A stretch of 64,000 nt of DNA from Sternotherus odoratus. Lineage: Eukaryota > Chordata > Testudines > Kinosternidae. Position 1 is the stretch's first letter. Every line of letters starts with the position of its first letter. Position numbers and translations under genes: made by a program. The notes below the pieces were generated by a model. That model was given only the letters and a program-made list of their open reading frames with translations. It did no database searches and was not told the DNA's origin. Shown piece by piece: positions 20,290-33,500 of the stretch. Location of the stretch: assembly GCA_032164245.1 (NCBI GenBank), contig JAVMKO010000001.1, positions 249,931,644-249,995,643 of the forward strand. Reading direction: 5' to 3'.

Positions 20290-20779
20290 CTGGAAATATA
20301 TAGTTATCTTCTTTAATTTAGGTTATGGGGAAGCTGGCAGACCAGATCTTTAAATCCTTTGAATTTAATGAAGACAGCCACAAAGATTACTAGGAAAGAG
20401 TTCTGGCTATGTCTGGTGCATATTTTATACCTCAGAGAAATGTGGCTTACGAAGGAGCATGTTTTCACTTGAGAATTTAAGAACCAGGGGAAAATGTTGA
20501 ATGTTTTATAAGAGCTCTGCATACATTGCCTGAAAACTGATTTTGGAAACGCAAACCATGAAAACACAAGACTTGATGGTTATTGGGTTTACACATACAT
20601 TTTTTCACAATAGCTACAACTGAAGAGAGATGTGACCTTAGCACAGGGTATACAGAAAGCAAAGCACTCAGAAGTAATCAAGCAAACAGAACAAAAGGCA
20701 GACACAATTTGAAAAACCTGAAGAGTTGTCTGGAGAGTGAAATTGAATATTCATAGCAAGGACTATTGACTCAAAAAGT

Positions 20780-21005
20780 GGGCTGTTAGCAATCGATTTC
20801 TCACATCTGATGAAGATGCGAGAAATCGATCGCCCGTGGCACCCCTGTCGACTCCGGAACTCCAGCTTGCCGGGAGGCGCAAGTTGGCGTCAACGGGGGA
20901 GCGTGCTGCCGACCGCCACCTCAAGGACGGCAGGCAAGTCGGTTGGAGATGCGCAAACTTGTGAATCACGTAGCTGAAGTTGCGCATCTCCAGTCAATCC
21001 CCCCC
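20780..21005. mobile_element. MITE with several internal palindromes
   Basis: CGATTTCTCACATCT pairs with AGATGCGAGAAATCG, and GGAGATGCGCAAACTT pairs with AAGTTGCGCATCTCC. CpG-rich against an AT-rich background. Related to 14270-14600. Confidence 0.55.
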
Positions 21006-21019
21006 GTAGTGAAGACCAG

Positions 21020-22000
21020 CCCAGTGACTTGGGAGCTGGGGTCACAGTCATCTCAGAAGGGACATACAGTCACTTTCAAGCCTTCCCACAGCTTAAGTCA
21101 CCTGACAAAGCTTTGGCTGGCCCTGGAGCTATTCCGAATTGCATAGGCCAGTTCACCCCAGAAACAACTTACAAAGAGAAAAATCTGTGTCAACTTATAA
21201 AGACAAAAATTGAGAGTGCATGTGATCAAAGACCAACAACCTTCTCAGCTGAAGTGTAGCAGCCATGATGGGCCAAGTAACAAAGGAGAAAACTCTGTGG
21301 AGGATTTGAGGCTATTGGACTATAAAAGGAGATCCAATGAAAAATCAACTTAATTGACAATTCTAGATCAGTCAGCATACACACACCTCTACCAGAGAGA
21401 TCTTGGAAGAGACAAAAATGCAGATTTATGTAAATTCAAAGACTGGCTGACCTGGTCATTGCAGACTATTTCTTTATACCTGGAAAAAATTAATGTATTT
21501 GAAAGACTGAACGTCTCAGTGTTAGAGAAACTGAAGTGCACTTTTGCTCACTTCGGTATTCCAGAACAACTCATGGACAGACAATGGAGTACAATTCACT
21601 GTGGCAGAATTTAAGTCACTCTGAACGAAATGTGTTTTTCTTCATATTACTAGCAGTCCACAAGTGAATGGAAAAGCTGAGAGAGCTTGTATAGACAGCC
21701 AAGAAAATCTTGCAGCAGGAAGGTCCATTCCTTGCTTTTAGGAGGTGCACCTCAACATCAATATCAGCCCAGCACAACTCTCAATGGGAAGACAATTCAG
21801 AACTACTGCTCTTTTCCAAAGTTAGAATCTGTATCACAAGGAAGAAAGAGCCTATGAACACGGTTACAAGCAAATAAATGACACTCAGAGCTGCCAGGTC
21901 TAGAACCTGGTGATCAAGATCACATCAGATTGGATGGAGAAGGAAAAAAAAAAAAGGTCAAATCCAGCTGTGGTAAAGAAAAATAATTCCGCACCCATAT
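21020..22000 (+). pseudogene. Gypsy-like LTR retrotransposon pol remnant (protease and integrase)
   Basis: At about 21026-21160 the frame reads LGAGVTVISEGTY, a retropepsin-type active-site region with Leu where Thr or Ser is usual. At about 21430-21480 DLVIADYF and then HFGIPEQLM, TDNGVQFT (shifted frame, about 21575) and ITSSPQVNGKAERA (about 21650) follow the integrase core; the Asp, Asp and Glu positions are present. Reverse transcriptase and RNase H are missing between the two parts. Frameshifts and stops throughout. Not functional. Confidence 0.7.
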
Positions 22001-25000
22001 AAGCGAATGAGACCAAGTGGAACATTCAACAGAACCACTAACATCTACAGTTTGTTCCTCAGAAAGATCAACAGAGCAAACTCTACAGACAGCAGATGCA
22101 GAAAAGATGATGAAGTCTCAAGAATTCCAAACGGACCTCAGCCAGTCATTGCTAATGGACAGCCAGATGACCAAGTTATGTGTTGGGTCATGTGATTAGA
22201 AGAACAGTAAGATTCAGACACACTTAGACTGATCCATACTTGAACTTCAAAAAGACAACATGATAGTGTTAATGGTAGGCATGTAGAATCTAAAGGGGAT
22301 GAAATGGAACGCTAAACTATTATATTGTTCAGCCACTAGGTGGTGCTGTGTGTAAAAATACCTTATTTAAAAGAATTACAGCCATACCAAGCACAGCATT
22401 CAAAGATCATAAGATGACCACAGCTGATGTGTGTTTATAAATAAGTTCTATAGCCTGTCAGTATCTGATACAGGAACAGGACAATCACAGAGTTCAGTTG
22501 TTGCCAACTCCTTTTATTTTGTCATTAATCGCTTATAGGTCATTGTGGATCTAATAGTTAAAGAGGTGATAAAGGACCCAATCTTGAAAAGCCTGTGAGT
22601 AAGTACACATTTAATGATTCTGTGTATGAGAAAAGGATGCTGAATTGGGCACCATGTCTGGTGATAAACTGACCTGAAAAGCCATCACTACATTTTTCAG
22701 CCTGGGCTGAAAATTTCCTTACCTGCCCTTTAAAAATAAAATTAATAATAATTAAAAAAAAAAAACTCCCCAAAACAAATCATTGTAAAGTGGGATATTT
22801 TATATGCCTATGAAAAAGCTTTACAAAGTGTTGCCAATGGAGGTTATGTTAAAATAACTATCAATTTAAAAAACAAACAAACCCTTCTATTGTATTTTGT
22901 TACTTCTGAATGAAACTAATGGCTATTAACATTGTTGCTTTAATCAGTGGAGAGTAAGCTACCATTATCTATTTTAAAAAGCTGGTATATTTGTTCAGCA
23001 CAGTACCTTCACATCCATCACAAATCTGATGCTGGGATTTATTTTCAGTAATCCCTACCGTCATTTTTTAAAATCATACCTTATTAACAAATAAAACAGA
23101 TTCTGAACTCGCTGCCTGCTCACACTGTGGGATCTCCAGCAATACAGCTTTATTCCATTATTCTAACAGCACCCCAAGGCATGCTAGAGATCTCCCAGAA
23201 CAGATAAAATGCATGAACCCTGACCAGAGAAGCCTGCATAGCAATTGGAGACATAAAACAATGGGGTACCAAGACAGTAAGAACGTCTGGGGAAGAAGAA
23301 CAAGGGGAACAGTTACCAGATTACATGCCCAGTCTGTCATTTTACAATGCTTGTCCTACTCATTCTACAATTTCACTTCTAGACCAACTGGAGAATAGTT
23401 AACGTCTCCCATGAATAGTGTTCTAGATATTTTTTCCTCACCTGCATGCACATTTCTTATCTGGCCTTTACCATGTAATAATGGGACTTCATGTAATCTC
23501 ATATTTAAATTTCATTCCCGATATCACTCTATACTGCTAAATTCATATATGCAGAGAGTTTCCTGCATTGCCCAGAATCAACATGCTTAGTCTGGTTAGG
23601 GTGATCCAGATAGCAAATATGAAAAAACTAGAGAGGGGGTGAGGTGTATTGAAGCCCATATCAGGAAAGGGCCTAAAATCAGGACTGTCCCTATAAAATC
23701 AGGACATCAGGTCCCCTTTAGAGGCTTTATTCATGGCTGGTGAAACCCAGGTTGTGGTCTGAAGCAACAGGAAATCCACCAGGAATGAGAGCTCAACCAT
23801 GGAAGCTGCCTGCACACCCTGCCCCAGAGGGGCAGCTGGAATTAGCTACTGCTGCAGCCCTGAAATGGAGCTGAGCCAAGCCCAGAGAGTAGAACCAGGC
23901 CAAATGGGAGTTGTATTGATTCACTGACTCTCCCAGGGAGCCTATTTTAAGAGACATGGGGAAAGAGGCCCCCAATGGAGCCATAGCTCGATTTTAAGGT
24001 TGGGGTTTTCCCATGAATGGTCAGAGCTGCTCTAACTCCACTCTAGCTGAAGCCACTGAGTGCTTGAGCAGTTACAAGTTTTTTTTTCCAGCTAACCTAG
24101 CTTTCTGCCAATTTGTGGCTTTTGAACGATCTTCTAAATTTTTCTTCCCCCTACTTTTCTGTGTAGGTTTCACACAGCAAACTGACAAGCTAAAATTTAG
24201 ACAATACCGCCCTCTCCCAATTTCTTTTAATGCCCAGTAATCCTGGATGAAGTAGTGAGACCCAGTAGTGTGGTATTAGTTTGGCACTTCCCCTTAAAAA
24301 GTGCCCTTCAGCAGGTGGGACTGAGATATCCATCTTCTCCCACCGCGGGAGGCAGGAGCCTACCACCACTGCCTTCCATGGCACTGGATCTGCCCTCAGG
24401 CAAAGCTGCTCCTATAGATCTAGAATATGCAGTTGTCTACCCTGTACTCTACTCCTGCTACAGAAGTGAATTTATCCCATAGACTTTGTGCTGATTTTAA
24501 ACAAGAAATTGGAAACTCTACAAGCATGCGGTTATGACCAGATGCATGTGCCTGCAATCATTTTTTGTTGGAAAGCAATTAGGTGAAGTGGACATGATCA
24601 AAATACCCACTCAGTCCTGCAAGGTGTTGAAAGTACTCTCTGTGCCCTATAATGGAAGGCGAGGGTGCTCACCACCTCAATGAAAGACAGACAATCTCAT
24701 CACCAAGCCTCTTTTCCAATAAGTGCGTGCCAAAAATCTGACCCCAAATACACAAAGTTCCCATTGACTTCTCTGGCAATCATACAGACATCTAAAGGAA
24801 AACTATGGCCTGTTACCTTCATTCCAGCTGAAAATACAGTAATCTGAACAAGAGAATCATATTCCTAAATGTAGCCACTGGACATGGACAGTTTAAATTC
24901 TAAACACCACTTACTTCTATCAACCATGTGGCACTCTCACTTTAAGTGTCAGGCTAGCAAAGTATGGAATTAAAAAGGTAAACATAATAGCATCCCCCCA

Positions 25001-26135
25001 CCAAATCTCTTTTCCAACTTATTTTTTTTTAAATAGACAACTCTTGTATTAATTTAAAAGTTTAGGGTCCATTCCCCATGGTGGGCTGAAATAGCAGGAG
25101 GGGGAGGAGAAGGGACAGCAAAACTAATATGGGGAAAGTTATTTCCAGATATGAAGTTTCATTTATTATTTGTAGTAGTCAGCATAAATCCAGTTTTCAT
25201 GGAAAGGACAATTTTGAAAAAGTTTATTGCCGAGGTCTTTCCTTATAAACCATTGCGTGTGTTCCATCTGCACAGGCAATCTGCTTCTATATTTTCAGCC
25301 AGCTTGCACGGGCAGATTAATGTGTACAATTAGAAACCAACCTCACAGGCGTTCAATAAACTGCCTTCATTATTACACTCAGGAGAGTCCCTTTGGATGT
25401 CTATAAAAGCCTAGTTTTCTGCCTGTTAGCTAAATAATTGACAATGCTTAAAATAATCAGGAGCAAGTGAACAAAAGTGAAGAAGACTGTGGTGAAAGAG
25501 AGCAAACGAAAGATTCTCAAGGCTGAAAGTAGTTTTGCTGTGCCTGTGACTCTCTTTAGCAGGCTCTCTTTATAGTCTGGTCAGGTTTGGGTTTGCACTT
25601 CTGTGTGAAAAATGTGTTACTGGCCTGCTGTTTGAACCACATATCACAGAGCCCACAGAACTGGCAAGGACACTAGGAGTTGTCTTGTACAATAAAATAA
25701 TTCCTATTTGGGTTCATATTTTATTTTCTTTGTTTTATGACTTTTGAAGAGACTGTTTTGGCAGGCTAGCGAATAAAGCTTGTGGTGGTAAAATTCAGGC
25801 AGTGTATTTGGAATATTCACCTTATGGTATTCAGGCAAACTCTGCATTTGAAGCTCTAAAATTCTTCACACACTAGATTGAGCATACATGAATGCCATGG
25901 TTATACCGCCTGGCATCTATAAATAAGAATGAAGCCTTCAAAATCATCCACATTTCCTCCACTGTTTTTTCTAGCTCTGTATTATTGAGTAGTTATTGGA
26001 AGTATGCCTGGCTATGTAAGAGAGCTGCTCTCTTTCAGTCGGTTTTATATTTCTGCCTATTTATACTAACAGATCAGCCTATCCATCCACTTTCCAAAGC
26101 ACCCAACACTGAGGTTTCTTCATTCTGCATCTGAG

Positions 26136-26205
26136 TCTAACCCCTGGACTATCCTTCCTCTCTAGAAACTAGCACTGCTGGCTTATAGCGGTTGACGATG
26201 CAATG
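26136..26205 (+). repeat. MIR-like SINE tail, second copy
   Basis: About 70 bp, from TCTAACCCCTGGACTATCC to GGCTTATAGC, are nearly identical to 30517-30586. Confidence 0.7.
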
Positions 26206-26964
26206 TAAATGTTCCTTCCGTGTAATTCTCTTGTATGGTCAAAGCTCTGATTTTTAAATGGAACAGAAAAAAATTCAAATATGTGCTACTATATTCGCAA
26301 GTCAGCAGAAGCATGCCCGGCACTGTGCAATCGATGCCGTCCAGTCCAGAAAGCACCATGTGCCCCTTTCTAGACCAAAAAAGAAGCAGCTAGGACTTCC
26401 TTACAGAGTATGATGCAAGCATTGCCTCCATCTGTACAATCAGTCAAAGAATATAAAGAGACTACCTCACTCTGCTCTACCATGGCTTCCTGGAGCTGGC
26501 AATGCCACTGGAAGAAAAAAACACCCACAGACCCCAATTTGGTCTTTTCTGCAAGCTAGAAAGAGACTTCATTGCAGTGGGAGATGTTCATGTCAGTGGA
26601 CAGATTATTGGTCTAACCGCACCTACAGTTTGGAACAGAGCCACAAGACAAGATTCTCCATCTGGTATGCAACATGCTCACTGTTCCCATCAGTAAACTT
26701 TGGGGCAGGGAGTGAGTTTTTTTGTGGATGTTGTGTGTCGGATTTTTCTGTCAATGTGTAGAGGCAGTCAGAGAAGCAGGGTCCTGATTAGGGAGCCTAG
26801 AAAAGCAACCAAATAGTCAGCCAGTGGCACAGGTGAAGCAAACAGAGCGGTAAACAGGGGAGACTGAGTGGGAATTTGTAAGGGGAGTTTGGGGCCGTAA
26901 AGTTTGTTGGGGTCTTTTTTGGGGGGGGGGGTCTTTGGCACACACAAAAAATTAAAAACCCACA

Positions 26965-28257
26965 TCTTATTTAATATTTTTATTACTGACCTTGGTACAA
27001 AAAGTGAGTATGCGCTTATAAAATGTGCGGATGACACAAAGCTGGGAGGCGGACCGTAATATCATACAAAGATCTGGGTGATCTTGTAAACTGGAATAAT
27101 AGAATGGGATGAAATTTAAAGTCAAAGACATGTTCAAAGTCATGCATTTAGGGACTAACAACAAGAATTTTTACTATAAGCTGGCAACTTATCAGTTGGA
27201 AGTGACAGAGGAGGAGAAAGACCTTGGTGTGCTGGTTGATTACAGGATGACTATGAGCGGTCAGTGTGATGTGGCCATGAAAAAGGCTAATGCACTCCTA
27301 GGGTACATCAGGCAAGGTATTTCCAGTAGAGGCAGGGAAGCATTAGTATCATTATACAAGGCACTGGTGAGACCCCCATCTGGAATACTGTGTACAATGC
27401 TGGTCTCCCATGTTTAAGAAAGGGGAATTCAAACTGGAACAGGTGCAGAGAAAGGGTTCTAAAATAATCTGATGAATTGAAAACCTAATTTATAAGTGGG
27501 AACTCTGAGAGCTTAGCTTGTTTAGCCTAACCAGAGAAAGCTAAGGGGGGGGGGGGGGAGATATAATTGGTCTCTAGAAATACATCGGAGGTATACCTAC
27601 TTTCCCTCCCTGTAAGTAAATTAAGCACCAATGTGAACACAAGAACAAAAAGGCTATAACTGGCCATCAACAAGTTTAGGCTTGAAATTAGGTGAAGGTT
27701 TCGATCCATCAGAGGAGTGAAATTCTGGAACAGCCTTCCAAAGGAAACAGTGGGGGAAAAAAACTTCAAGATTGAGCTTGATAAATGTATTGAGGGGATG
27801 GTACGATGAGACTCCCTACAATGGCAGGTGGCCCATTGGCAAGTGGCAGTAGCGAAAATCTCCAGTGGCTGGAAATGGGACATTAGATGTGGAGGGCTCA
27901 GAGTTACTACAGAGAATTATTTCCCAGGTATTTGTCTGATGGATCTTGCCCACATGCTCAGGGTCTAACTGACCATCATATTTGGGTAGGGAAGGAATTT
28001 CCCACCACCCCAAGTTAGACTGGCAGAGACCCTGGGCGATTTTCACCTTGTTCTACAACATGGGGCACAGGTCACTTGCAGGTTTAAACTAGTGTAAATG
28101 GAGAATTTTCTGTAACAAAGTCTTTAAACCAAGATTTGAGGACTTCAGTAACTCAGCCAGAGGTTAGGGGCTTATTTCAGGAGTGGGTGGGGGAGGTTCT
28201 GTGCCTGTACAGTGCAGGAGGTCAGACTAGAGGATCCCTTTTGATCATAAGTCTATG
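26965..28257 (+). mobile_element. CR1 LINE 3' part with reverse-transcriptase C-terminus
   Basis: The frame at 27109-27417 encodes EEEKDLGVLVDYRMT and KKANALLGYIRQG, the C-terminal part of the CR1 reverse transcriptase. The 3' untranslated region follows, ending near GGTCAGACTAGAGGATCCC. Interrupted by G-runs (27545-27558) and indels. Confidence 0.85.
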
Positions 28258-29840
28258 AGAACATGGTGATGGAGGATAAACTATTCCAATGAATGCTTCT
28301 GAGAGAGAGATTCAACCACATGGTTAGTAACAAATAAGGTGTTAACATTCGGACCTCCCATTTTGTACAGAAATATAGGCAGGATCAGGCCCATTAATAA
28401 TAATATTCTGGACTTTATATGTAGCAGTTTTCCTCCAACTATATCTCAAATGGGTTTACAAAAAGGTAATACAGTAATCGAGTTAATATCATAAGAGGAG
28501 ACGTCACATGTTATCTTCACATTACTCGGTGGAGTTATTGTGCAACACAACACAAAAAAGTATCCTAAAAGTATTATCATTACATTACTCAATTAATTTA
28601 TTATTTTCCCAGGTTCCTTATATTCTGCATGGCAGCAGATTCTTTTAACAGGTATGTGTTTGGGAAGACACCATTGGCTTATTATGCAATAAATTTTGCT
28701 TAAGTATGTAGAATCCTATTAATTTATATTTTCTGTCCAACTTTCCCCAGGTTTGACATTCAATAGAGCTTCACAAAATATGCTTACTAGAAGTCTTTGC
28801 TTCATCTTTAGCAAGAGGGTGCTAAACCTCCATTGGAGGTCAGATTTCCTTTCCCTAGAAGTTTCCAGGATCTGTGGGACTGGATGGCCATATTCCTCTT
28901 CCCTCAGTGGCTCCTTCACACTTCCCTTAGAAACAAGTATTTGAAAAACTCCACCTTTGCTGTGTTTTTTATATTACCCCAGAGCTATTTCTATGAGAGG
29001 CAATCATCTGTCTCTGTATCTGAAAACAGAAATATATTCATACAAGACAAGTTACTATTTAGGAATACCTTTGCACCAAGTAGGAAATCTTAAAACAAAC
29101 CCATTAGCTGTCCTCAGAGGTGATAGTGGGCAATTTTTAAAGCTTCTCTCCCATTTCTGCATAAAAAGAATAGGAATTTGTCCAAACTTTCAGAAACACC
29201 CACACTAATCAGTTTTGGTTGCAACCAAGCTTAAGAAAAGGTCTGACAAAAAGAAACACTGAGAAAGTTGTAAGGAAGAGAAAGTTAGGTTTCAGAGTAA
29301 GATTTAAACTTGTAATGATGTTTTTACTGCTGCACTGCTATACCAGTAGATTTTTCCATTTGTAAAAGCACCCATCACCATGGTATCTTGGTACTCTTTC
29401 AGTAGATATTATTCACAGAAACAATTCGGTTACAGATCCTCTCTTTTATAGAATTACCCAGCTGCCTTTTTTTCTTGGATTTTTTAAAAATAAATATCCT
29501 CTACTGACAATGATCTAAGAATAAAACAAACATCTAGCTTAGGTATAGACAATGCAAAAGCCACTCTCCAACAGTTCAAACACTGGAAATTCTGAAGACT
29601 ACAGATAAACCAGAGAAACCTATTTGAGGAAGAGAAAGACCTATGCTAGCCATTGAAGCCTAACTATGTGACAGGTAGGGGGGTCAGCTGCAGAACAGCC
29701 TGGAGCCAAGAGGCCAGATGCCATTGCTGGAAGAATTACTTCATCTGCTTGTCATCTGGAATCTGCAGTTACCACCTATGCCTACAAAGTGACTGTGACC
29801 TCTTTCAGACTTACGGAGTCAGATTTAAAGTTTTACTTAC

Positions 29841-29914
29841 AAATAGTGATCTTCATTAAACATTTCTCTTCTTTGCTTTTCTTGTTGCCTTCTTTTTTCT
29901 TCCAGTTTATCAGC
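29841..29914 (-). CDS. EPSTI1: EPSTI1 exon 6
   Basis: 74 nt, 24 codons plus 2 nt, between acceptor ACTTTGCAG and donor GTAAGT. It encodes ADKLEEKRRQ then QEKQRREMFN then EDHY, and matches the mammalian NKLEEKK region. It starts in phase 0 after exon 5. Length and phases equal those of exon 9. Confidence 0.92.
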
Positions 29915-30349
29915 CTGCAAAGTTGGAGATTAAGATTTAAGTGAGAAATTAATGATTTCACTACTTATTTTTGTTTTAATAGGCCAATAGATTTCACACC
30001 CAAGCATACAACAGTGCAAAACACAGGAAAAATATTTTAAAAAGAGGCTTTAGCCTGGACTGTATTCCAAAAAACAGACCAATAGTCAAATACCTCCTGG
30101 CAGCAGGGTCAAAAGACTAAATTTAACATGTGTACAAAATTCAGTATAATAGGTCAGATTTTCTCCTGGCAAAGATCTGCCTGGTGTGGGAATGAAGCCA
30201 ACAACAGGAACCCAGTAAAGTTTCCTAATACTCCAACCTCTAAATCAGGTTACCATTTCAATAAATTATCTGGTGTATGTTTCCTTGAGGCTGCTTTGAG
30301 AATGTGCTCCATCCTTTGAGATGGGGGGGGGGGGTTGTATTAGGTACTT

Positions 30350-30590
30350 GTATGCCCCCACTTCCATATTGTTATTATCCTCAACACCGCTGTGAGGTAT
30401 GGAAGTGCTAGTATCCCTGTTATACAGGAGAATAGAGACAGAGAGACTAAGTGTCTTGCACAAAATCCCAGAGGAAGCATGTAGCAAGGCAGAGAATTGA
30501 ACCAGGGCCCTCCGTGTCTAACCCCTGGACTATCCTTTCTCTCTAGGAACTAGCACTGCTGGCTTATAGCAGCTGACAATGCATTCCCAT
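30350..30590 (+). repeat. MIR-like SINE
   Basis: AGAGACAGAGAGACTAAGTG, CTTGCACAAAATCCCAGAGG and GAGAATTGAACCAGGGCC follow the MIR consensus order. Strongly diverged at the 5' side. Confidence 0.65.
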
Positions 30591-33500
30591 CAGAGGAATT
30601 CTCAGTTGACAGCTGCAGCTAGATTCTGGTTGTGCAAATGAGTCAAAGTCAATGGCATAGAATCTGGCCCAAACAGCCTAATTAATCCCAGGGTGTTGAG
30701 AGAGCACATTAGAAACTGTGTGTGCAAGTTATCACCCAAGTACAAAACCAATTGGTATAAAACCAACTTGCACATGGAAATCATTGTAAGAGTGAGTTCA
30801 TAAGAAATCTGAAATGCAAATTTATGCACATACTTATGGAAATCAGATTTCTGGCTTCTTAAGGCCAAATTCTGGCTGAAGTTGAACCTATGCAGATAAT
30901 GGGGCAGGGAGGGGAAAGACATGTGCTTGCGTACACACACACTTCTCATGTGAGCTCTTACTGCAACACTCAAGATTCATCTACATAGGGAAATTGACTG
31001 GGATAGCTACTGCTGAATAAACTATTCCATAACAGCTTCCCATGCTAGCAGCATTCTTGAATCAAAAACTATTTTTTCCCCTAGAATAATTACTCTGCCT
31101 TGGAATTGCAATAATTGTTCCAGAATAAAAGAATTTATCCCAGAATAAAGCATCCCCATAGGGAGTGGTTCTGTACCAATTTATTCTGCGATTGCTACTC
31201 CAGTCAATTTCCTCATGTAGACAAATCCTTAAATGAATGAGAGGAAAAAATAAATAAATAAATAAATTCTGGCACCAAGAAAATCCATAGTGCATTCAGT
31301 ACCACAAATACAAGATCTCCAATCTAAAACTGTATAGAACATTTAGAAGTCAGTAGCATAAAGCTGGTCTATGGAGGGCTTTAAAAGCAAGCAATATAAA
31401 ATTTTGAAGTCAAAAATAGATAACTTTGCAGCAGCACAGAGAAAATAGAGAGTTCCAAATCAATTTCTGTGAAAAATGGTAAGTAGCCACATTCTGTGCA
31501 ACATGTGGTCTCTGGATGATCAGTTTCGACACTTCATGTATTTCAAGCCCAAATCAAGAGTTCTAAATCTTCATTTCAACCCTGCTATATTTTTTTAATA
31601 TTGTAAAATGCCTGTTTGGTGCAACATTAAGTTTTCACACCACAGGCACTGATGTTACAGCATACCAGACAACTATCCTTAATTTTCAAAATGATGGAAA
31701 AGTATCGGACAAACAGCTACTGGGATCTGATCAGACAGTTACTTTGCCTTAGGTGAATTCAGGTCCCCTCCCCCGCTTTTAATAGATGTGGCTAATGAAA
31801 GACTGGAGAAGGAAGCTTGTGAAACAAATCACTGCAGTAGGTAAAAATCAGTCTTCAGCTTGCACTGAGTAAAGCCATATCTGTCTAATGTCAGCTGATT
31901 GCACCATATTTTGTAAGTGGCTCAGTAACTAAGTGCAACAGTGATGTGGACATAACTTGGTGACAGATTCTGAAGGGGGGGAAATCAAATCCTCATTCAA
32001 TAAGCTCCCCCTTATTCGGATATGCTTACATGAGCTGAGATACCGTAAGCAGCACTGAAATGAACAAAAATACTGGTGCATACAGAATTAGAGAATGCAA
32101 AGCAATTAAAATAAATATCTCGATACGGTATCAAAAGCAGACAAGAGGCCAGAGTCTACTTTGACATTTACAAAAATGCACCCACCCAATGCTCTGATGG
32201 GGGAAAAGGGGTATATACAATTTTAGGCTGTGTTTGCGAAATGTGTTTATAAAACTCATCTCCACCTCTGCAACTCAAAACAGCTTCCCTCCACAGGCCT
32301 CAGTCAGCTGGGTATCTCTCCCCCTACAAAAGCCAGGACACCAGACAGAACTTGTTGCAAACCCAGACTGAGGAATTCTACTGAGGGGGTGGGGGGTTAA
32401 ATGCACAGTTGAGGATGCCCTAAAAACATCTTGTTTCCAGCACCCTCATGACTAACTATCAAGAGACTGAGCTCTGGTGGCTCAGTTAATAACGGCAATA
32501 GGACAGTGAGATTGAGGTGGTCTAGGAAGTAAACAAGGTTTAAGGTTTCTATGGTAGGTTGAAACTAATACCCATTCATTTCTGGGTGCATTTAAAGGAA
32601 GACTGTACAAACTGGTTGGCACAGAAGTAATGTGCTCCATGTAAGCAAAGCCCCTCATGTGGGCAGATAAGTTCTAGGTTGCACAGAATGTTTTTTTCAC
32701 TGCAGGAATCCACAGTTGTGTCTCAGGGTCAAAAGCAGCTGACGTGTAAAATAAATAAATTAAATAAATCAGAGGGACACACTCCTTTTATCCCTCATCA
32801 ACGAAGTACTCGTGCCATATCTGGTCCTAAAACAAGGCTAATAGGTCGCCAGGGAAATCTGAGCCCCATCACCTATTACCAGAGTGGCTTCAAACACCAC
32901 CTTTCAAGAGTGACAATTAGAGAGATTATTGGGATTACAGGCGGGCTTCCGGGGATAAGGACATAATGCTTCTTAAAGGGAAGTTGGCACCCTGACCTCC
33001 CAAAGGGACCCATTGACAGTTCACTTCAACACCACATCCACGATCTCAAGAATTTAACCACCAGACAGTCATGAGTCTATCTTATCGGTGGTGTTGGGAG
33101 TTTTCCATCGTGCTGGGGAGCCTTCCTAGTATTGCAGGACTCAAGAGGGCACTATTGGCTGAAACATCAGCCACGTTTGTCTCCTCCAAACACATTTTTG
33201 TTCATACAGAAAAACAGGGATTTGTCAGAGTGATTTTGTGTATGAAATACAAACTGCAGGAAATATTGGACTACAACCGATAAAGGCAGCAACAGTTCTC
33301 CAATAACTGCTAGGCAGAACAGGGTTTGAACTAAAACCTGATGTACTACCTATTTGCCACTGGCTATTCAACCAGCCTTTCACTTCTGTCAGTTTAGCTT
33401 GAAATCCCCACTTAGATCACAAATGAAAGAGTGATCTCAAACATCATAAAAGCACTTCAAAACTGGCACTCTCTCTTCAAAGAGGGCCAAGACTGGAACA

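Larger units (their letters stand above)
12657..29840 (-). other. EPSTI1: EPSTI1 intron 6 to 7 (17.2 kb, exon 7 not located)
   Basis: Exon 6 ends with 2 nt and exon 8 starts in phase 0, so at least one exon must lie between them. I could not find it. Recognisable repeats are listed separately. The stretches 15600-17500, 18250-20080, 22280-26100 and 28260-29820 are AT-rich with nothing I recognise. Confidence 0.75.

Noticed and set aside
27109..27417. 102-codon frame as a host gene
   Set aside because: It is the C-terminal part of a CR1 reverse transcriptase.
28719..28919. Minus-strand frame as the missing EPSTI1 exon 7
   Set aside because: A possible donor exists but the protein does not resemble the expected segment.
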